Assembly: GCF_002086815.1 (NCBI RefSeq)
Contig: NZ_MVID01000017.1
Coordinates: forward strand, 1-64,000
Reading direction: 5' to 3'
Length of the DNA stretch: 64,000 bases
DNA from: Mycolicibacterium parafortuitum
Lineage (GTDB): Bacteria > Actinomycetota > Actinomycetes > Mycobacteriales > Mycobacteriaceae
Positions 25,002 to 32,694 of this stretch are shown in pieces; the stretch's first letter is position 1; the number at the start of each line of letters is the position of its first letter. The position numbers and the translations under genes were made by a program. The notes under the pieces were generated by a model that worked only from the letters and a program-made list of their open reading frames with translations, was not told the origin of the DNA and searched no databases.

Positions 25002-25026
25002 ATACCCAGCCGAAGACGAGCTACAC
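25002..25026 (-). promoter_or_regulatory. SigF-like promoter of the CsbD-like operon
   Basis: On the minus strand GTGT, a 15-base spacer and GGGTAT closely fit the mycobacterial SigF consensus (GTTT, 15-17, GGGTAT), with one mismatch in the -35. It lies 35 bp before the CsbD-like ATG. The stress-type gene content makes the assignment plausible. Confidence 0.6.
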
Positions 25027-25073
25027 GGCAGCGACGTACGTCACACCGCAGCCGCGGCGCGGCGGTCGGTGCG

Positions 25074-26831
25074 TCAGCGGGTCGCGCCGTTGATCGCCGG
25101 TGCGTCGATCATGCCGCGCTCGACGCCCCACATCGTCGCGATGGCGCGGTACTCGCCGGTCTCCATCAGGTGTTCCAGCGCCCGCTGCAGCGGCTCGGCC
25201 ATCCCGGAGTCCTTCGCGACCGGCCAGCCGTACGGGGCGGTGTCGAACACGTCACCGGCGGGCACCAGGTCGCCCCGGCTGAGCTTGATCGCGAAACCGG
25301 TGACCGGCGAGTCGGCCGACATCGCGTCCACCTCGCCTCTGATCAGCGCCGCGGTGACCTCGTCCTGACTCTTGTGGACGACCATCTCGATCGCGGGCAT
25401 CCCCGCGGCCGTGCACTGGTCGCTCTTGGCGGGCAACTCCTCGGTGGCCTGCAAAGTCCCTTCCGCCACACCCACTCTCAAACCGCACGCGGCGTTGGGC
25501 CCCAGCGCGGTACCGGGGCGGCGGGCCCACTGGGTGCCGGCTTCGAGATAGGTGACGAAGTCGACGAGCTCCTCGCGTTCCCTGGTGTCGGTGACCGAGG
25601 ACATCCCGAGGTCGTAGGTGCCGTCGACGACGGCGGGCAGGATCGTCTCGAACGGGGTGTCCCGGTAATCCGGGACCAGGCCCAGAACCCGCGAGATCGC
25701 GTTCATCAGCTCGACGTCGAACCCGACGAGCTGACCGTCGGCGTTCTTGAACTCCATCGGCGCGTACGGGACGTTCACCCCGATGACGAGGCGCCCGGTG
25801 TCGCGGACCTCGGCCGGCACCGTCGCGGCGACCTCGGGGACCGCACCGGCGGGCAACGCGGAATCGGCGTCGCCGTTCCAGGGTGCCCACTGCCACACGC
25901 CGATTCCGGCCGCGGCGAGGACGACCGCGGCGACGGCCGCGGCGATCAGCGGCTTACCCGGGCGCTTGCGTTCCGAGCGGACCGCCGCATGCCGGGATCC
26001 GCTGCCGCGTCGGGCCGGCGCGTTCAGCGCGCGCTTGGCGGCTTCGGCGAGTTCCCCGGCCGTCTGGTACCGCTGGGCCGGCTTCTTGGCCATGCCCTTG
26101 GCGATGACCTCGTCGAACGCCGCGAGCCGGGAATCCACCTCCGACGGCTGCGGGATCGGTGAGACCATGTGCCCGGCGATCTGCTGTTCGAGGCTCTCGG
26201 CCGGATAAGGCCTTGCGCCGGTGAGACATTCGTAGAGGACACAGGTCAGCGCGTAGATGTCGGAACGCGCGTCGACCTCGCCGCCTTCGAACCGCTCCGG
26301 GGCCATGTACGCGAGCGTGCCGAGCGTGCTGCCCGCCGTCGTCAGCCCCTTCTCCCCCGCGGTGCGGGCCAGGCCGAAGTCGATCAGGTACACGAAGTCG
26401 CGGTCGGTGATCAGGATGTTGGACGGCTTGATATCCCGGTGGATCAGCCCGAGCCGGTGTGCCGCATCGAGTCCGTTGGCGACCTGCTCGACGATCATCA
26501 CGGCGAACGGGGCGCCGAGCGGCTTGTCCGTCTCCTGCAGCATGGTGCCCAGGTTGCGGCCTTCGATCAGCCGCATGTCCAGGTAGAGGCGGCCGTCGAT
26601 CTCGCCGTAGCCGTGGATCGGGACGATGTGCGGGTCGTTGAGTCCGGCGGCGGCCTGGGACTCGCGGCGGAACCGGGCCTTGAACGTCTCGTCCTGGGCC
26701 ATGTGGTGCGGCAACACCTTCAGCGCGACCACGCGGTCGGTTTTGGTGTCGTAGGCCTGGTAGACCTCGCCCATCCCGCCCTGGCCGATCAGCTTCTGGA
26801 GTCGATAGTGCCCGAAGGGTGTCGCATTCAC
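25074..26831 (-). CDS. Ser/Thr protein kinase fused to an extracytoplasmic solute-binding domain
   Basis: Receptor kinase of 585 aa. The kinase domain has the glycine loop GQGGMGEV (16-23), Lys38 in VALK, HRDIKPSN at 131-138, DFG at 151-153 and APE near 178. One transmembrane helix lies at about 285-304. Residues 337-575 form a type 3 periplasmic binding-protein fold, as in amino-acid ABC receptors: GRLVIGVNVPYAPMEF, GFDVELMNAISRVLG, YDLGMSSVTDTREREE, GVAEGTL and ALIRGEVDAMSADSP. It should sense an amino acid or similar polar ligand outside the membrane. The ATG start is at the domain edge. The gene stands alone on its strand. Confidence 0.93.
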   Translation of the reverse strand: MNATPFGHYRLQKLIGQGGMGEVYQAYDTKTDRVVALKVLPHHMAQDETFKARFRRESQAAAGLNDPHIVPIHGYGEIDGRLYLDMRLIEGRNLGTMLQETDKPLGAPFAVMIVEQVANGLDAAHRLGLIHRDIKPSNILITDRDFVYLIDFGLARTAGEKGLTTAGSTLGTLAYMAPERFEGGEVDARSDIYALTCVLYECLTGARPYPAESLEQQIAGHMVSPIPQPSEVDSRLAAFDEVIAKGMAKKPAQRYQTAGELAEAAKRALNAPARRGSGSRHAAVRSERKRPGKPLIAAAVAAVVLAAAGIGVWQWAPWNGDADSALPAGAVPEVAATVPAEVRDTGRLVIGVNVPYAPMEFKNADGQLVGFDVELMNAISRVLGLVPDYRDTPFETILPAVVDGTYDLGMSSVTDTREREELVDFVTYLEAGTQWARRPGTALGPNAACGLRVGVAEGTLQATEELPAKSDQCTAAGMPAIEMVVHKSQDEVTAALIRGEVDAMSADSPVTGFAIKLSRGDLVPAGDVFDTAPYGWPVAKDSGMAEPLQRALEHLMETGEYRAIATMWGVERGMIDAPAINGATR

Positions 26832-27130
26832 CGGTGCTCTCCTCGGCTGCGGCCTATCGGACTCTCGACGGAAGCTCGTTCACATTTGCCGGGGCTGCCC
26901 GGACGCATGTCACTCGCCTCATCGCCGGTTGCCCGAATCGGACGTGCCGGTGCAGGACGACGCCACCGCGTGCTGTAAGGGTGCAGCATTCTTACCACGC
27001 GTGGGCGTCTGAAGAGCGGTGTCGACCCACGCCGACGACGTCGATGTGCGGCCCGGCTACGCGATACTGCGCTGCGGCACGCGGCCCCAGACGCTCTACC
27101 AGGCCTTTTAGCGCCGTCGGCGGGCGGCGG
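26832..27130 (-). other. Intergenic stretch with a coding-like frame
   Basis: About 300 bp between the kinase and a small gene. One minus-strand frame ending at 26992 encodes ALKGLVERLGPRAAAQYRVA and onwards with mycobacterial codon bias, but lacks a start codon. It begins just after the stop of the 65-aa gene at 27131, in another register, so a frameshifted longer gene is possible. Nothing else is recognised. Confidence 0.3.
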
Positions 27131-27328
27131 TCAGAGCCGGTGCATCTCCCGGCGCATCGCCGAGTTCTCCAGAAATGCGTCGCGAGCTGGGGCGTAACTC
27201 CGGCGTTCGCGCCGGTCGGCACCTGGTGTGCTCTCGTCGACCGCGAGCGACACCGCGGTCGACGTGCGTCTGAACAGTCCGGTCAGGGTCCATCGCGCCC
27301 AGGGTCGGAATCCGGCGATCGAGGCCAT
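27131..27328 (-). CDS. Putative small basic protein, 65 aa
   Basis: Small open frame starting MASIAGFRPWARWTLTGLF, with a hydrophobic N-terminal helix and an Arg/Glu-rich tail ending REMHRL. AAGGAAGGTGACG upstream offers a good ribosome binding site for the ATG at 27328. It is divergent from the HxlR regulator with a 96-bp gap, an arrangement typical of a regulated target. No family is recognised. The following coding-like frame suggests the gene may once have been longer. Confidence 0.5.
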   Translation of the reverse strand: MASIAGFRPWARWTLTGLFRRTSTAVSLAVDESTPGADRRERRSYAPARDAFLENSAMRREMHRL

Positions 27329-27424
27329 ATGCGTCACCTTCCTTGCACTTTCCTTTTCGGAACGTAACATAAGATTTTGAAGTGCCCAACAGATTTCTCA
27401 GCACAGGTAGGGAACGGGAGTGCG

Positions 27425-28111
27425 ATGAGTAGGCTTGCCGACGTGTCGCGACGCACCTATGGCCAGTTCTGCGGGCTCGCCCACGCACTCGACGTGGTCG
27501 GCGAGCGATGGACGCTGCTGATCGTGCGGGAGCTCGCGTCGGGGCCGAAGCGCTACACCGAGCTCGCCGACGCGCTCGCCGGCATCGGGACCTCGCTGCT
27601 GGCGACCCGTATGCGGCAGCTGGAGTCCGACGGCGTCGTCCAGCGGCGCCTCGCGCTCGACCAACCCGGATCCACCGTCGTCTACGAACTCTCCAGTGCG
27701 GGAAGGGAACTCGCATCGGCGATCGTCCCGCTGGCGGTATGGGGCGCGCGCCACCAGATGTCGGACGCCGACGCCTGCGAGGAGACGTTCCGCGCCGAGT
27801 GGCTGCTGAGCTATCTGGCCGCCGACATCCGCCGCGACGGTCCACACGACCTCGACGCGGTCTACGAATTCCACATCGACGACAGCGTGGCGCACCTGCG
27901 GCTGCACGACGGCGCCGTGACGGTGATCCCCGGCCCGCCCCCGACACCCGGCGACGTGACCGTGCGGGCGTCGGCGCCGACGGTGGCCGCCATCGTCGGC
28001 CGCAACATCGCCCTGAGCGACGCGGTCGCCGACGGCCGCCTCGAGACCTCCGGGGACCCCACTGCGATCGCGGCGCTGGTCACGGTGATCGAACGGCATC
28101 TCGCCCGATGA
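27425..28111 (+). CDS. HxlR-family transcriptional regulator with C-terminal SCP2-like domain
   Basis: Regulator of 228 aa. Residues 5-105 form the HxlR/MarR-type winged helix (ALDVVGERWTLLIVRELASG, then KRYTELADALAGIGTSLLATR). The C-terminal half (AVYEFHIDDSVAHLRLHDGA) resembles a small sterol-carrier-like fold seen in longer actinobacterial HxlR proteins. The ATG at 27425 has GGGAG upstream. It lies 13 bp before the Ddn-like gene on the same strand, which it probably co-transcribes with, and is divergent from the 65-aa gene. Confidence 0.88.
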   Translation: MSRLADVSRRTYGQFCGLAHALDVVGERWTLLIVRELASGPKRYTELADALAGIGTSLLATRMRQLESDGVVQRRLALDQPGSTVVYELSSAGRELASAIVPLAVWGARHQMSDADACEETFRAEWLLSYLAADIRRDGPHDLDAVYEFHIDDSVAHLRLHDGAVTVIPGPPPTPGDVTVRASAPTVAAIVGRNIALSDAVADGRLETSGDPTAIAALVTVIERHLAR

Positions 28112-28124
28112 ATCAGGAGGCTCC

Positions 28125-28601
28125 ATGACAGATCAGCCCATCGACGCCGCGCATCCGCCCGACGCGATGCTCGCGGTGGTCAACCCCACGCTGCGATTTC
28201 TGCTCAAGACCCCGCTCGGCGGGCTCATCGGTGACTTCATGCTCGTCAGCTTCACCGGCCGCAAATCCGGGAAGCGCTACTCCACCCCGGTCAGCGCGCA
28301 CCACCTCGACGGGAACCTGTACGTGGTGCTGGAGGCGCAGTGGAAGTACAACTTCCGCGACGGCGCCGACGCCGAGGTGTCCTACCGGGGCAAGACGCGC
28401 ACGATGCGCGGCGAGCTGATCACCGACCGGTCGGCGGTCGCCGCGATCTGCGAGCGGATCGCGACGTCATACGGCCCCAAGAAGGCGCAACGCCAGATGG
28501 GTATGACGTTCCGCGACGACCGGCTGCCGACGACCCCTGAGTGGGAGGACGCCGTGGACCGGATGAAGATCGCCGCGATCAAGCTGACCCCGAAAGGCTG
28601 A
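28125..28601 (+). CDS. Ddn-type F420-dependent nitroreductase/quinone reductase family protein
   Basis: Protein of 158 aa with the split-barrel fold of the deazaflavin-dependent nitroreductase (Ddn) family. The motif FTGRKSGKRYSTPVS near 45-58 is characteristic, followed by the NLYVVLEAQWKYNFRDGADA strand region. Such enzymes use cofactor F420 for quinone or nitro-group reduction. The ATG has AGGAGG upstream and follows the HxlR gene by 13 bp. A second family member is at 36239-36664. The gene ends 5 bp before a bidirectional hairpin. Confidence 0.83.
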   Translation: MTDQPIDAAHPPDAMLAVVNPTLRFLLKTPLGGLIGDFMLVSFTGRKSGKRYSTPVSAHHLDGNLYVVLEAQWKYNFRDGADAEVSYRGKTRTMRGELITDRSAVAAICERIATSYGPKKAQRQMGMTFRDDRLPTTPEWEDAVDRMKIAAIKLTPKG

Positions 28602-28605
28602 CTTC

Positions 28606-28668
28606 CGCCGAAATGGCATTCCGGCAGACCTCTACTCGCAAAACGTCTGCTGGAACGCCATTTCGGCG
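28606..28668. terminator. Bidirectional hairpin between convergent genes
   Basis: Two 24-nt arms (starting CGCCGAAATGGC; the right arm is its complement with two differences) flank a 15-nt loop. The element fills almost the whole 70-bp gap between the convergent Ddn-like and D-2-hydroxyacid dehydrogenase genes. It is best read as a two-way terminator without U-tracts. Confidence 0.7.
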
Positions 28669-28671
28669 CGA

Positions 28672-29619
28672 TCAGACCGGGGTGACCAGCTGTCCTGTCC
28701 GCAGGAAGCTGTCCAGGTTGCGCACCGTCAGGTCCTCCATCGCGGCCCGGGTCTCCACGGTGGCACTGCCGACGTGCGGCAGCAGCACGACGTTGTCGAG
28801 TCCGAACAGTTCCTCCGGGACGTGGGGTTCCTCGGCGAAGACGTCCAATCCCGCTCCGGCAAGCCGTCCTTCGGTCAGCGCGGTCACCAGCGCGTCCTGG
28901 TCGACGACGCTGCCGCGGGCGATGTTGATCAGATAACCCTGCGGACCGAGCGCGTCGAGCACCTCGGCGCTGACCAGTCCGCGGCTGGCGTCCCCGCCGG
29001 CCGCGGCGATCACCAGCACGTCCACCGCGGCCGCGAGCTCCGCCGCCGACGGGAAGTACGGGTACGGCGAATCCGGTACCCGGTGCCGATTGTGGTAGCT
29101 GATGGTGCAGCCGAAAGCTTTGAGCCGCAACGCGATCGCGGTACCGATGCGACCGAGTCCGACGATGCCCACCGCGGAACCGCTGACGTCGCGGGTCAGC
29201 GGGTACATCCCGTCGACCGGCCAACGGCCTGCCCGCACATAGCGATCCGCCGCCGAGAACCGCCGCAACGTGTCGATCAACAAGCCGACCGCGGTGTCGG
29301 CCACACAGTCCGTGAGGACGTCGGGGGTGTTGCTGACCCCGATCCCGCGGGCGTGCGCGGCCTCGACGTCGGTGGTGTCGTAGCCGACGCCGAAGTTCAC
29401 GATGGCGCCCAGATTCGGCAGCGCCTGCATCAGGCCGGCGTCGACGCCCACGCCCCCCGAGGTCACCGCCGCGGTGAACTCGGCGCCGTGCTCGGCGAGG
29501 AACCCCGCGCGGTCGTCGGGGTCGGCGGGCAGCTGCCTGGCCGCGTAGTCGTCGGCGAGCCGCCGGGTCAGCGACGGCATCAAGGGCCCGACCTGCAGGA
29601 CGTGGTGCGCGGTGCTCAT
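28672..29619 (-). CDS. D-isomer-specific 2-hydroxyacid dehydrogenase
   Basis: NAD(P)-dependent dehydrogenase of 315 aa that interconverts 2-keto acids and D-2-hydroxy acids, with a glyoxylate/hydroxypyruvate-like architecture. The Rossmann motif GIVGLGRIGTAIALRL lies near 150. The catalytic set is Arg in NIARGSVVDQ, Glu in DVFAEEPHVP and His in LLPHVGSAT. The ATG at 29619 (MSTAHHV) is preferred over an in-frame GTG at 29628. It is convergent with the Ddn-like gene. Confidence 0.92.
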   Translation of the reverse strand: MSTAHHVLQVGPLMPSLTRRLADDYAARQLPADPDDRAGFLAEHGAEFTAAVTSGGVGVDAGLMQALPNLGAIVNFGVGYDTTDVEAAHARGIGVSNTPDVLTDCVADTAVGLLIDTLRRFSAADRYVRAGRWPVDGMYPLTRDVSGSAVGIVGLGRIGTAIALRLKAFGCTISYHNRHRVPDSPYPYFPSAAELAAAVDVLVIAAAGGDASRGLVSAEVLDALGPQGYLINIARGSVVDQDALVTALTEGRLAGAGLDVFAEEPHVPEELFGLDNVVLLPHVGSATVETRAAMEDLTVRNLDSFLRTGQLVTPV

Positions 29620-29691
29620 GCGGCCCACGCTAGGGCGAGCCAGGCGGATGGTCCATTGCCGCCAGCACCCAAAGCGCGCTACCGATTCCCG

Positions 29692-30840
29692 CTACCAGGG
29701 CTTCGGCTCGTGGAACCGATTGATGATCGGGATGCGCTCGATGATCCGGTCGCGCAGCCGCGGCTGCTGCACCGGCTGCTGCGGGATCACCGGGACCTGC
29801 GCGGGCGGCACGTAGGCCGGCGCCACCGGGGCGGGCGGCACGTAAGCCGGCGCCGGCGGCACGTACTCGGGTGCGGGCGGAATCACCGGTGCGGGGGCCA
29901 GCGGCTCCTCGTACACCGGGGCCGGGGCTTGCGGGACGACCGGTGCGGGTGCCAGCGGCATCTCGACGGCGACCGGCTCGGCGACCGGCGGCGGCGGTGC
30001 GGGGACGGCCTCGGGTTCGCGCGGGGCGGCCTTGGCCGGCTTCGGCGTGCTGGTACTCGGAGCGGGTTCGGCGGCCGGTTCGCTGACCGCACGCGCCATC
30101 TGCGGCGCGGGCCGCTCGGGGGTCAGCGTCATGCCGATGGCCACCGACAGCGACACCACGAACGTCACCACCGCCGCAGCCAGCACCGAGGCCAGCGTCG
30201 CGGTCGGGGTCAGCCGGCGAGCCGCCGGGGTGTCCTGCGCGTCCAGGATCGACACCGCCGACGCCGACGCGAGCGCCGCACCGCGCGCCAGCGCCAGGTG
30301 GGCTTCGTCGGCCGAGTGGACCGGCGCCTCGATCTCCTGCTCCAGTGCCGCCATCACACCGCTGACGTCACCGGATCCGAGGACGAACACCACGTCGGGC
30401 GCCAGAGCGCCGAGGTCGGTGAGTGCGGCGGAGTCGACGTGGTCGGCGGTCACACCGTCCGGGGTCACGGTGGCCAGCAGCGACGAGCCGGGCTCGGCCA
30501 CGCACACCACGAGCCGCTCGCAGCCGGCGATGTCGGCGATGCCGCGGGCCAGCGCCTCGGCGGCTTCGACGTCGGAGACCGCGATGACGTTCTCGACGCC
30601 GCGGTCGGTGAAGGCCTGCCACACCGCGCTGACGGTGTCTTCGGCAGCGATGTCCCAGGTCAGGCCCACCGCGTGTACCGAGCGCTCGAGCAGTCGATCG
30701 ACCAGGGCGGCCGCGTCGAACTGGTCGTCCACGGTCGTCGCGCCGCGCTCGACGATGAGGCTTTCCCCGGTCGTCGCGCCGTCGACAAGAACCCAGCGCA
30801 CCGATGACGACGCCATCGACAGCCCGAGTACGAGGTCCAT
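29692..30840 (-). CDS. DUF7159 protein: actin-like-fold domain, TM helix, Pro-rich tail
   Basis: Membrane protein of 382 aa found in mycobacteria. The N-terminal 200 residues (MDLVLGLSMASSSVRWVLVDG) look like one half of an actin/Hsp70-type ATPase fold. A hydrophobic helix near 205-230 follows. The C-terminal 150 residues are Pro/Ala/Val-rich with repeated APAPV, PPAP and YVPPAP units, probably spanning or contacting the cell wall, and end in RDRIIERIPIINRFHEPKPW. Function unknown. No direct partner is apparent nearby. Confidence 0.78.
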   Translation of the reverse strand: MDLVLGLSMASSSVRWVLVDGATTGESLIVERGATTVDDQFDAAALVDRLLERSVHAVGLTWDIAAEDTVSAVWQAFTDRGVENVIAVSDVEAAEALARGIADIAGCERLVVCVAEPGSSLLATVTPDGVTADHVDSAALTDLGALAPDVVFVLGSGDVSGVMAALEQEIEAPVHSADEAHLALARGAALASASAVSILDAQDTPAARRLTPTATLASVLAAAVVTFVVSLSVAIGMTLTPERPAPQMARAVSEPAAEPAPSTSTPKPAKAAPREPEAVPAPPPPVAEPVAVEMPLAPAPVVPQAPAPVYEEPLAPAPVIPPAPEYVPPAPAYVPPAPVAPAYVPPAQVPVIPQQPVQQPRLRDRIIERIPIINRFHEPKPW

Positions 30841-30953
30841 GAATTGCTACCTATCTATAACGACTAGGCCACGACATTACCTCTAGGACTCGACACGGCA
30901 CAGCCGGTCGTCTATGGGCCCGGCCCATCAGTCGCGGCTTCCACCAGCTTCGA

Positions 30954-31862
30954 TCAGTCGGGTTCGACGCGAAGTGCCCGGGAGAACTCGGTCGGCGTGC
31001 ATCCGGCGACCCGGGTGAACGCCGTCGTGAACGCGGTCGGCGACTGGTAGCCCACCCGCTGGGCCAGTTGCGCGATCGACAACCTCTCCGCGCGCAGCAG
31101 GCCTTTCGCCACCGCGACGCGCCACTCCAGCAGGTACTGCATCGGCGGCATCCCCATCGTGCGGGTGAACCGTTGGGCGAAGACGGCGCGGGACACCGCC
31201 GCGGCGCGGGCCAGGCTCTGCACCGTCCAGCCGTGCGCGATGTCGGCGTGCAACGCACGCAGCGCCGGGGCGAGCACCGGATCGGCCAGGCCGGTGAGCA
31301 GCCCCCGGTGCCTGCCCGCCGGCTCCGGTGCGGCCGCCACCCGGGCCGCCTCGATGAGCAGGACCTCGACGAGTCGCTGCAGGATGATGTCGCGGCACGG
31401 GCCGTCGTCGTCGGCTTCGCCGGTGATCAGCTCGACGAGCCGGCTCAGCCGCGTCGCACCCGGCTGGTCGGCGCGCACGTGGATCACCGGCGGAAGCAGC
31501 GCGACCAGCAGCCCGGCGTTGGCGGGGTCGAACCGGAAGTAGCCACCGAGCATGCGCATCTCGACCGGACCGTCGGCGTCGCCGTGGCGGGTGTGCCGCG
31601 AGTGGTCCAGCGGGCTGACCGCCGGCACCACCCCGCCGGCGGCACTGAGCGTGAACTCCGGGGTCTCGGGCAGCAACAGGAAGTCGCCGCGGGTCAGCTC
31701 GACGGCGCCGAGTCCGTCGGCCTCCAGCACGCACGACCCCTGCAGCATCAGGCAGAACGCGGGGTCGCCGTAGCGGGGTTTGCGCACTCCCCACTGTCCG
31801 CCGCCGGTGATGACCTTCGACAGCACGGCTTCGGGGCGCAGCAGCGACATCAACACTTCCAT
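30954..31862 (-). CDS. AraC-family regulator with N-terminal cupin
   Basis: Regulator of 302 aa. The N-terminal ligand-binding cupin (PAFCLMLQGSCVLEADG, DFLLLPETPEFTL) is of the Cupin_6 type. The C-terminal 100 residues have both AraC helix-turn-helix units (WTVQSLARAAAVSRAVFAQR and LSIAQLAQRVGYQSPTAFT). The ATG at 31862 is chosen; a GTG at 31880 is possible and neither has a strong ribosome binding site. It lies 63 bp downstream of an SDR gene on the same strand, which may be its target. Confidence 0.9.
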   Translation of the reverse strand: MEVLMSLLRPEAVLSKVITGGGQWGVRKPRYGDPAFCLMLQGSCVLEADGLGAVELTRGDFLLLPETPEFTLSAAGGVVPAVSPLDHSRHTRHGDADGPVEMRMLGGYFRFDPANAGLLVALLPPVIHVRADQPGATRLSRLVELITGEADDDGPCRDIILQRLVEVLLIEAARVAAAPEPAGRHRGLLTGLADPVLAPALRALHADIAHGWTVQSLARAAAVSRAVFAQRFTRTMGMPPMQYLLEWRVAVAKGLLRAERLSIAQLAQRVGYQSPTAFTTAFTRVAGCTPTEFSRALRVEPD

Positions 31863-31925
31863 CGGGTCGGTGTCGCGCACACCGCAGACGCTAGCGCCGC
31901 GGTGGGCCTGTCCGCACCCGTCAGG

Positions 31926-32663
31926 TCATCCGGCCAGCGCGACGGCGTCGGCGCCGGCGGCGTAGCGCAGCCGGTCCGAAGGGTCGGTGGCCGCCCGGTA
32001 CACCACGTCGGCGACGTCGTCGGTGGTGGTGTGCGGCCCCGGGGTCTGGAAGCCGTCGAACACCGGCGCTGCGAAGGGCTGGTACTCCTCGGGGATTAGC
32101 CCGGCCATCCGCTGCACGCCGTTGCTGGTGAACTGGGTGCCGGGGCCGTAGCCCGGTTCGACGAGTTTGGCTCGCACGCCGAAGAATCCGAGCTCCAGCG
32201 CGAGCGATCCGGTGAAACCCTCGATCGCCGCCTTGCTCGCGGTGTACGCGGCGGCCAGCGGCATCGCGGCCAGCGTCACGCTGGACGTCACGTTGACGAC
32301 GACCCCGCTGCGGCGTTGCCGCATCTGCGGAATCATCGCCTGCGTCATCGCCATCACGCCGAAGGTGTTGGTCTCGAACAGTTCTCGCACCGTCGCCATC
32401 GGGGTGGCCTCGAACGCGCCGACCGCCCCGATCCCCGCGTTGTTGACCAGGACGTCGATCGGGCCCGCCGCCGCGACCGCGTCCGCGACGCTGTCGGGAT
32501 CGGTCACATCGAGTGCGAGCATCCGAAGATTGTCGGAGGCGGGAAGAATGCCGGGCCGCGGAGTCCGCATGGTGGCCACGACATTCCATCCCTCGCCGAG
32601 GAAGCGCTGTGCCGTCGCGAGACCGTAGCCGGACGAACACCCTGTGATGAGAACGGTTGTCAT
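31926..32663 (-). CDS. Short-chain dehydrogenase/reductase
   Basis: Classical SDR of 245 aa. The cofactor motif TGCSSGYG is at 7-14, NNAG at 74-77, catalytic Ser near 127 and YTASK with Tyr140 and Lys144. The absence of an acidic residue after beta-2 (VATMRTPRP) suggests NADPH preference. Substrate unknown. It is followed by an AraC regulator 63 bp away. Confidence 0.93.
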   Translation of the reverse strand: MTTVLITGCSSGYGLATAQRFLGEGWNVVATMRTPRPGILPASDNLRMLALDVTDPDSVADAVAAAGPIDVLVNNAGIGAVGAFEATPMATVRELFETNTFGVMAMTQAMIPQMRQRRSGVVVNVTSSVTLAAMPLAAAYTASKAAIEGFTGSLALELGFFGVRAKLVEPGYGPGTQFTSNGVQRMAGLIPEEYQPFAAPVFDGFQTPGPHTTTDDVADVVYRAATDPSDRLRYAAGADAVALAG

Positions 32664-32694
32664 GCGGCAAAGCTATGGCCGCCCGGCGGCCGGT

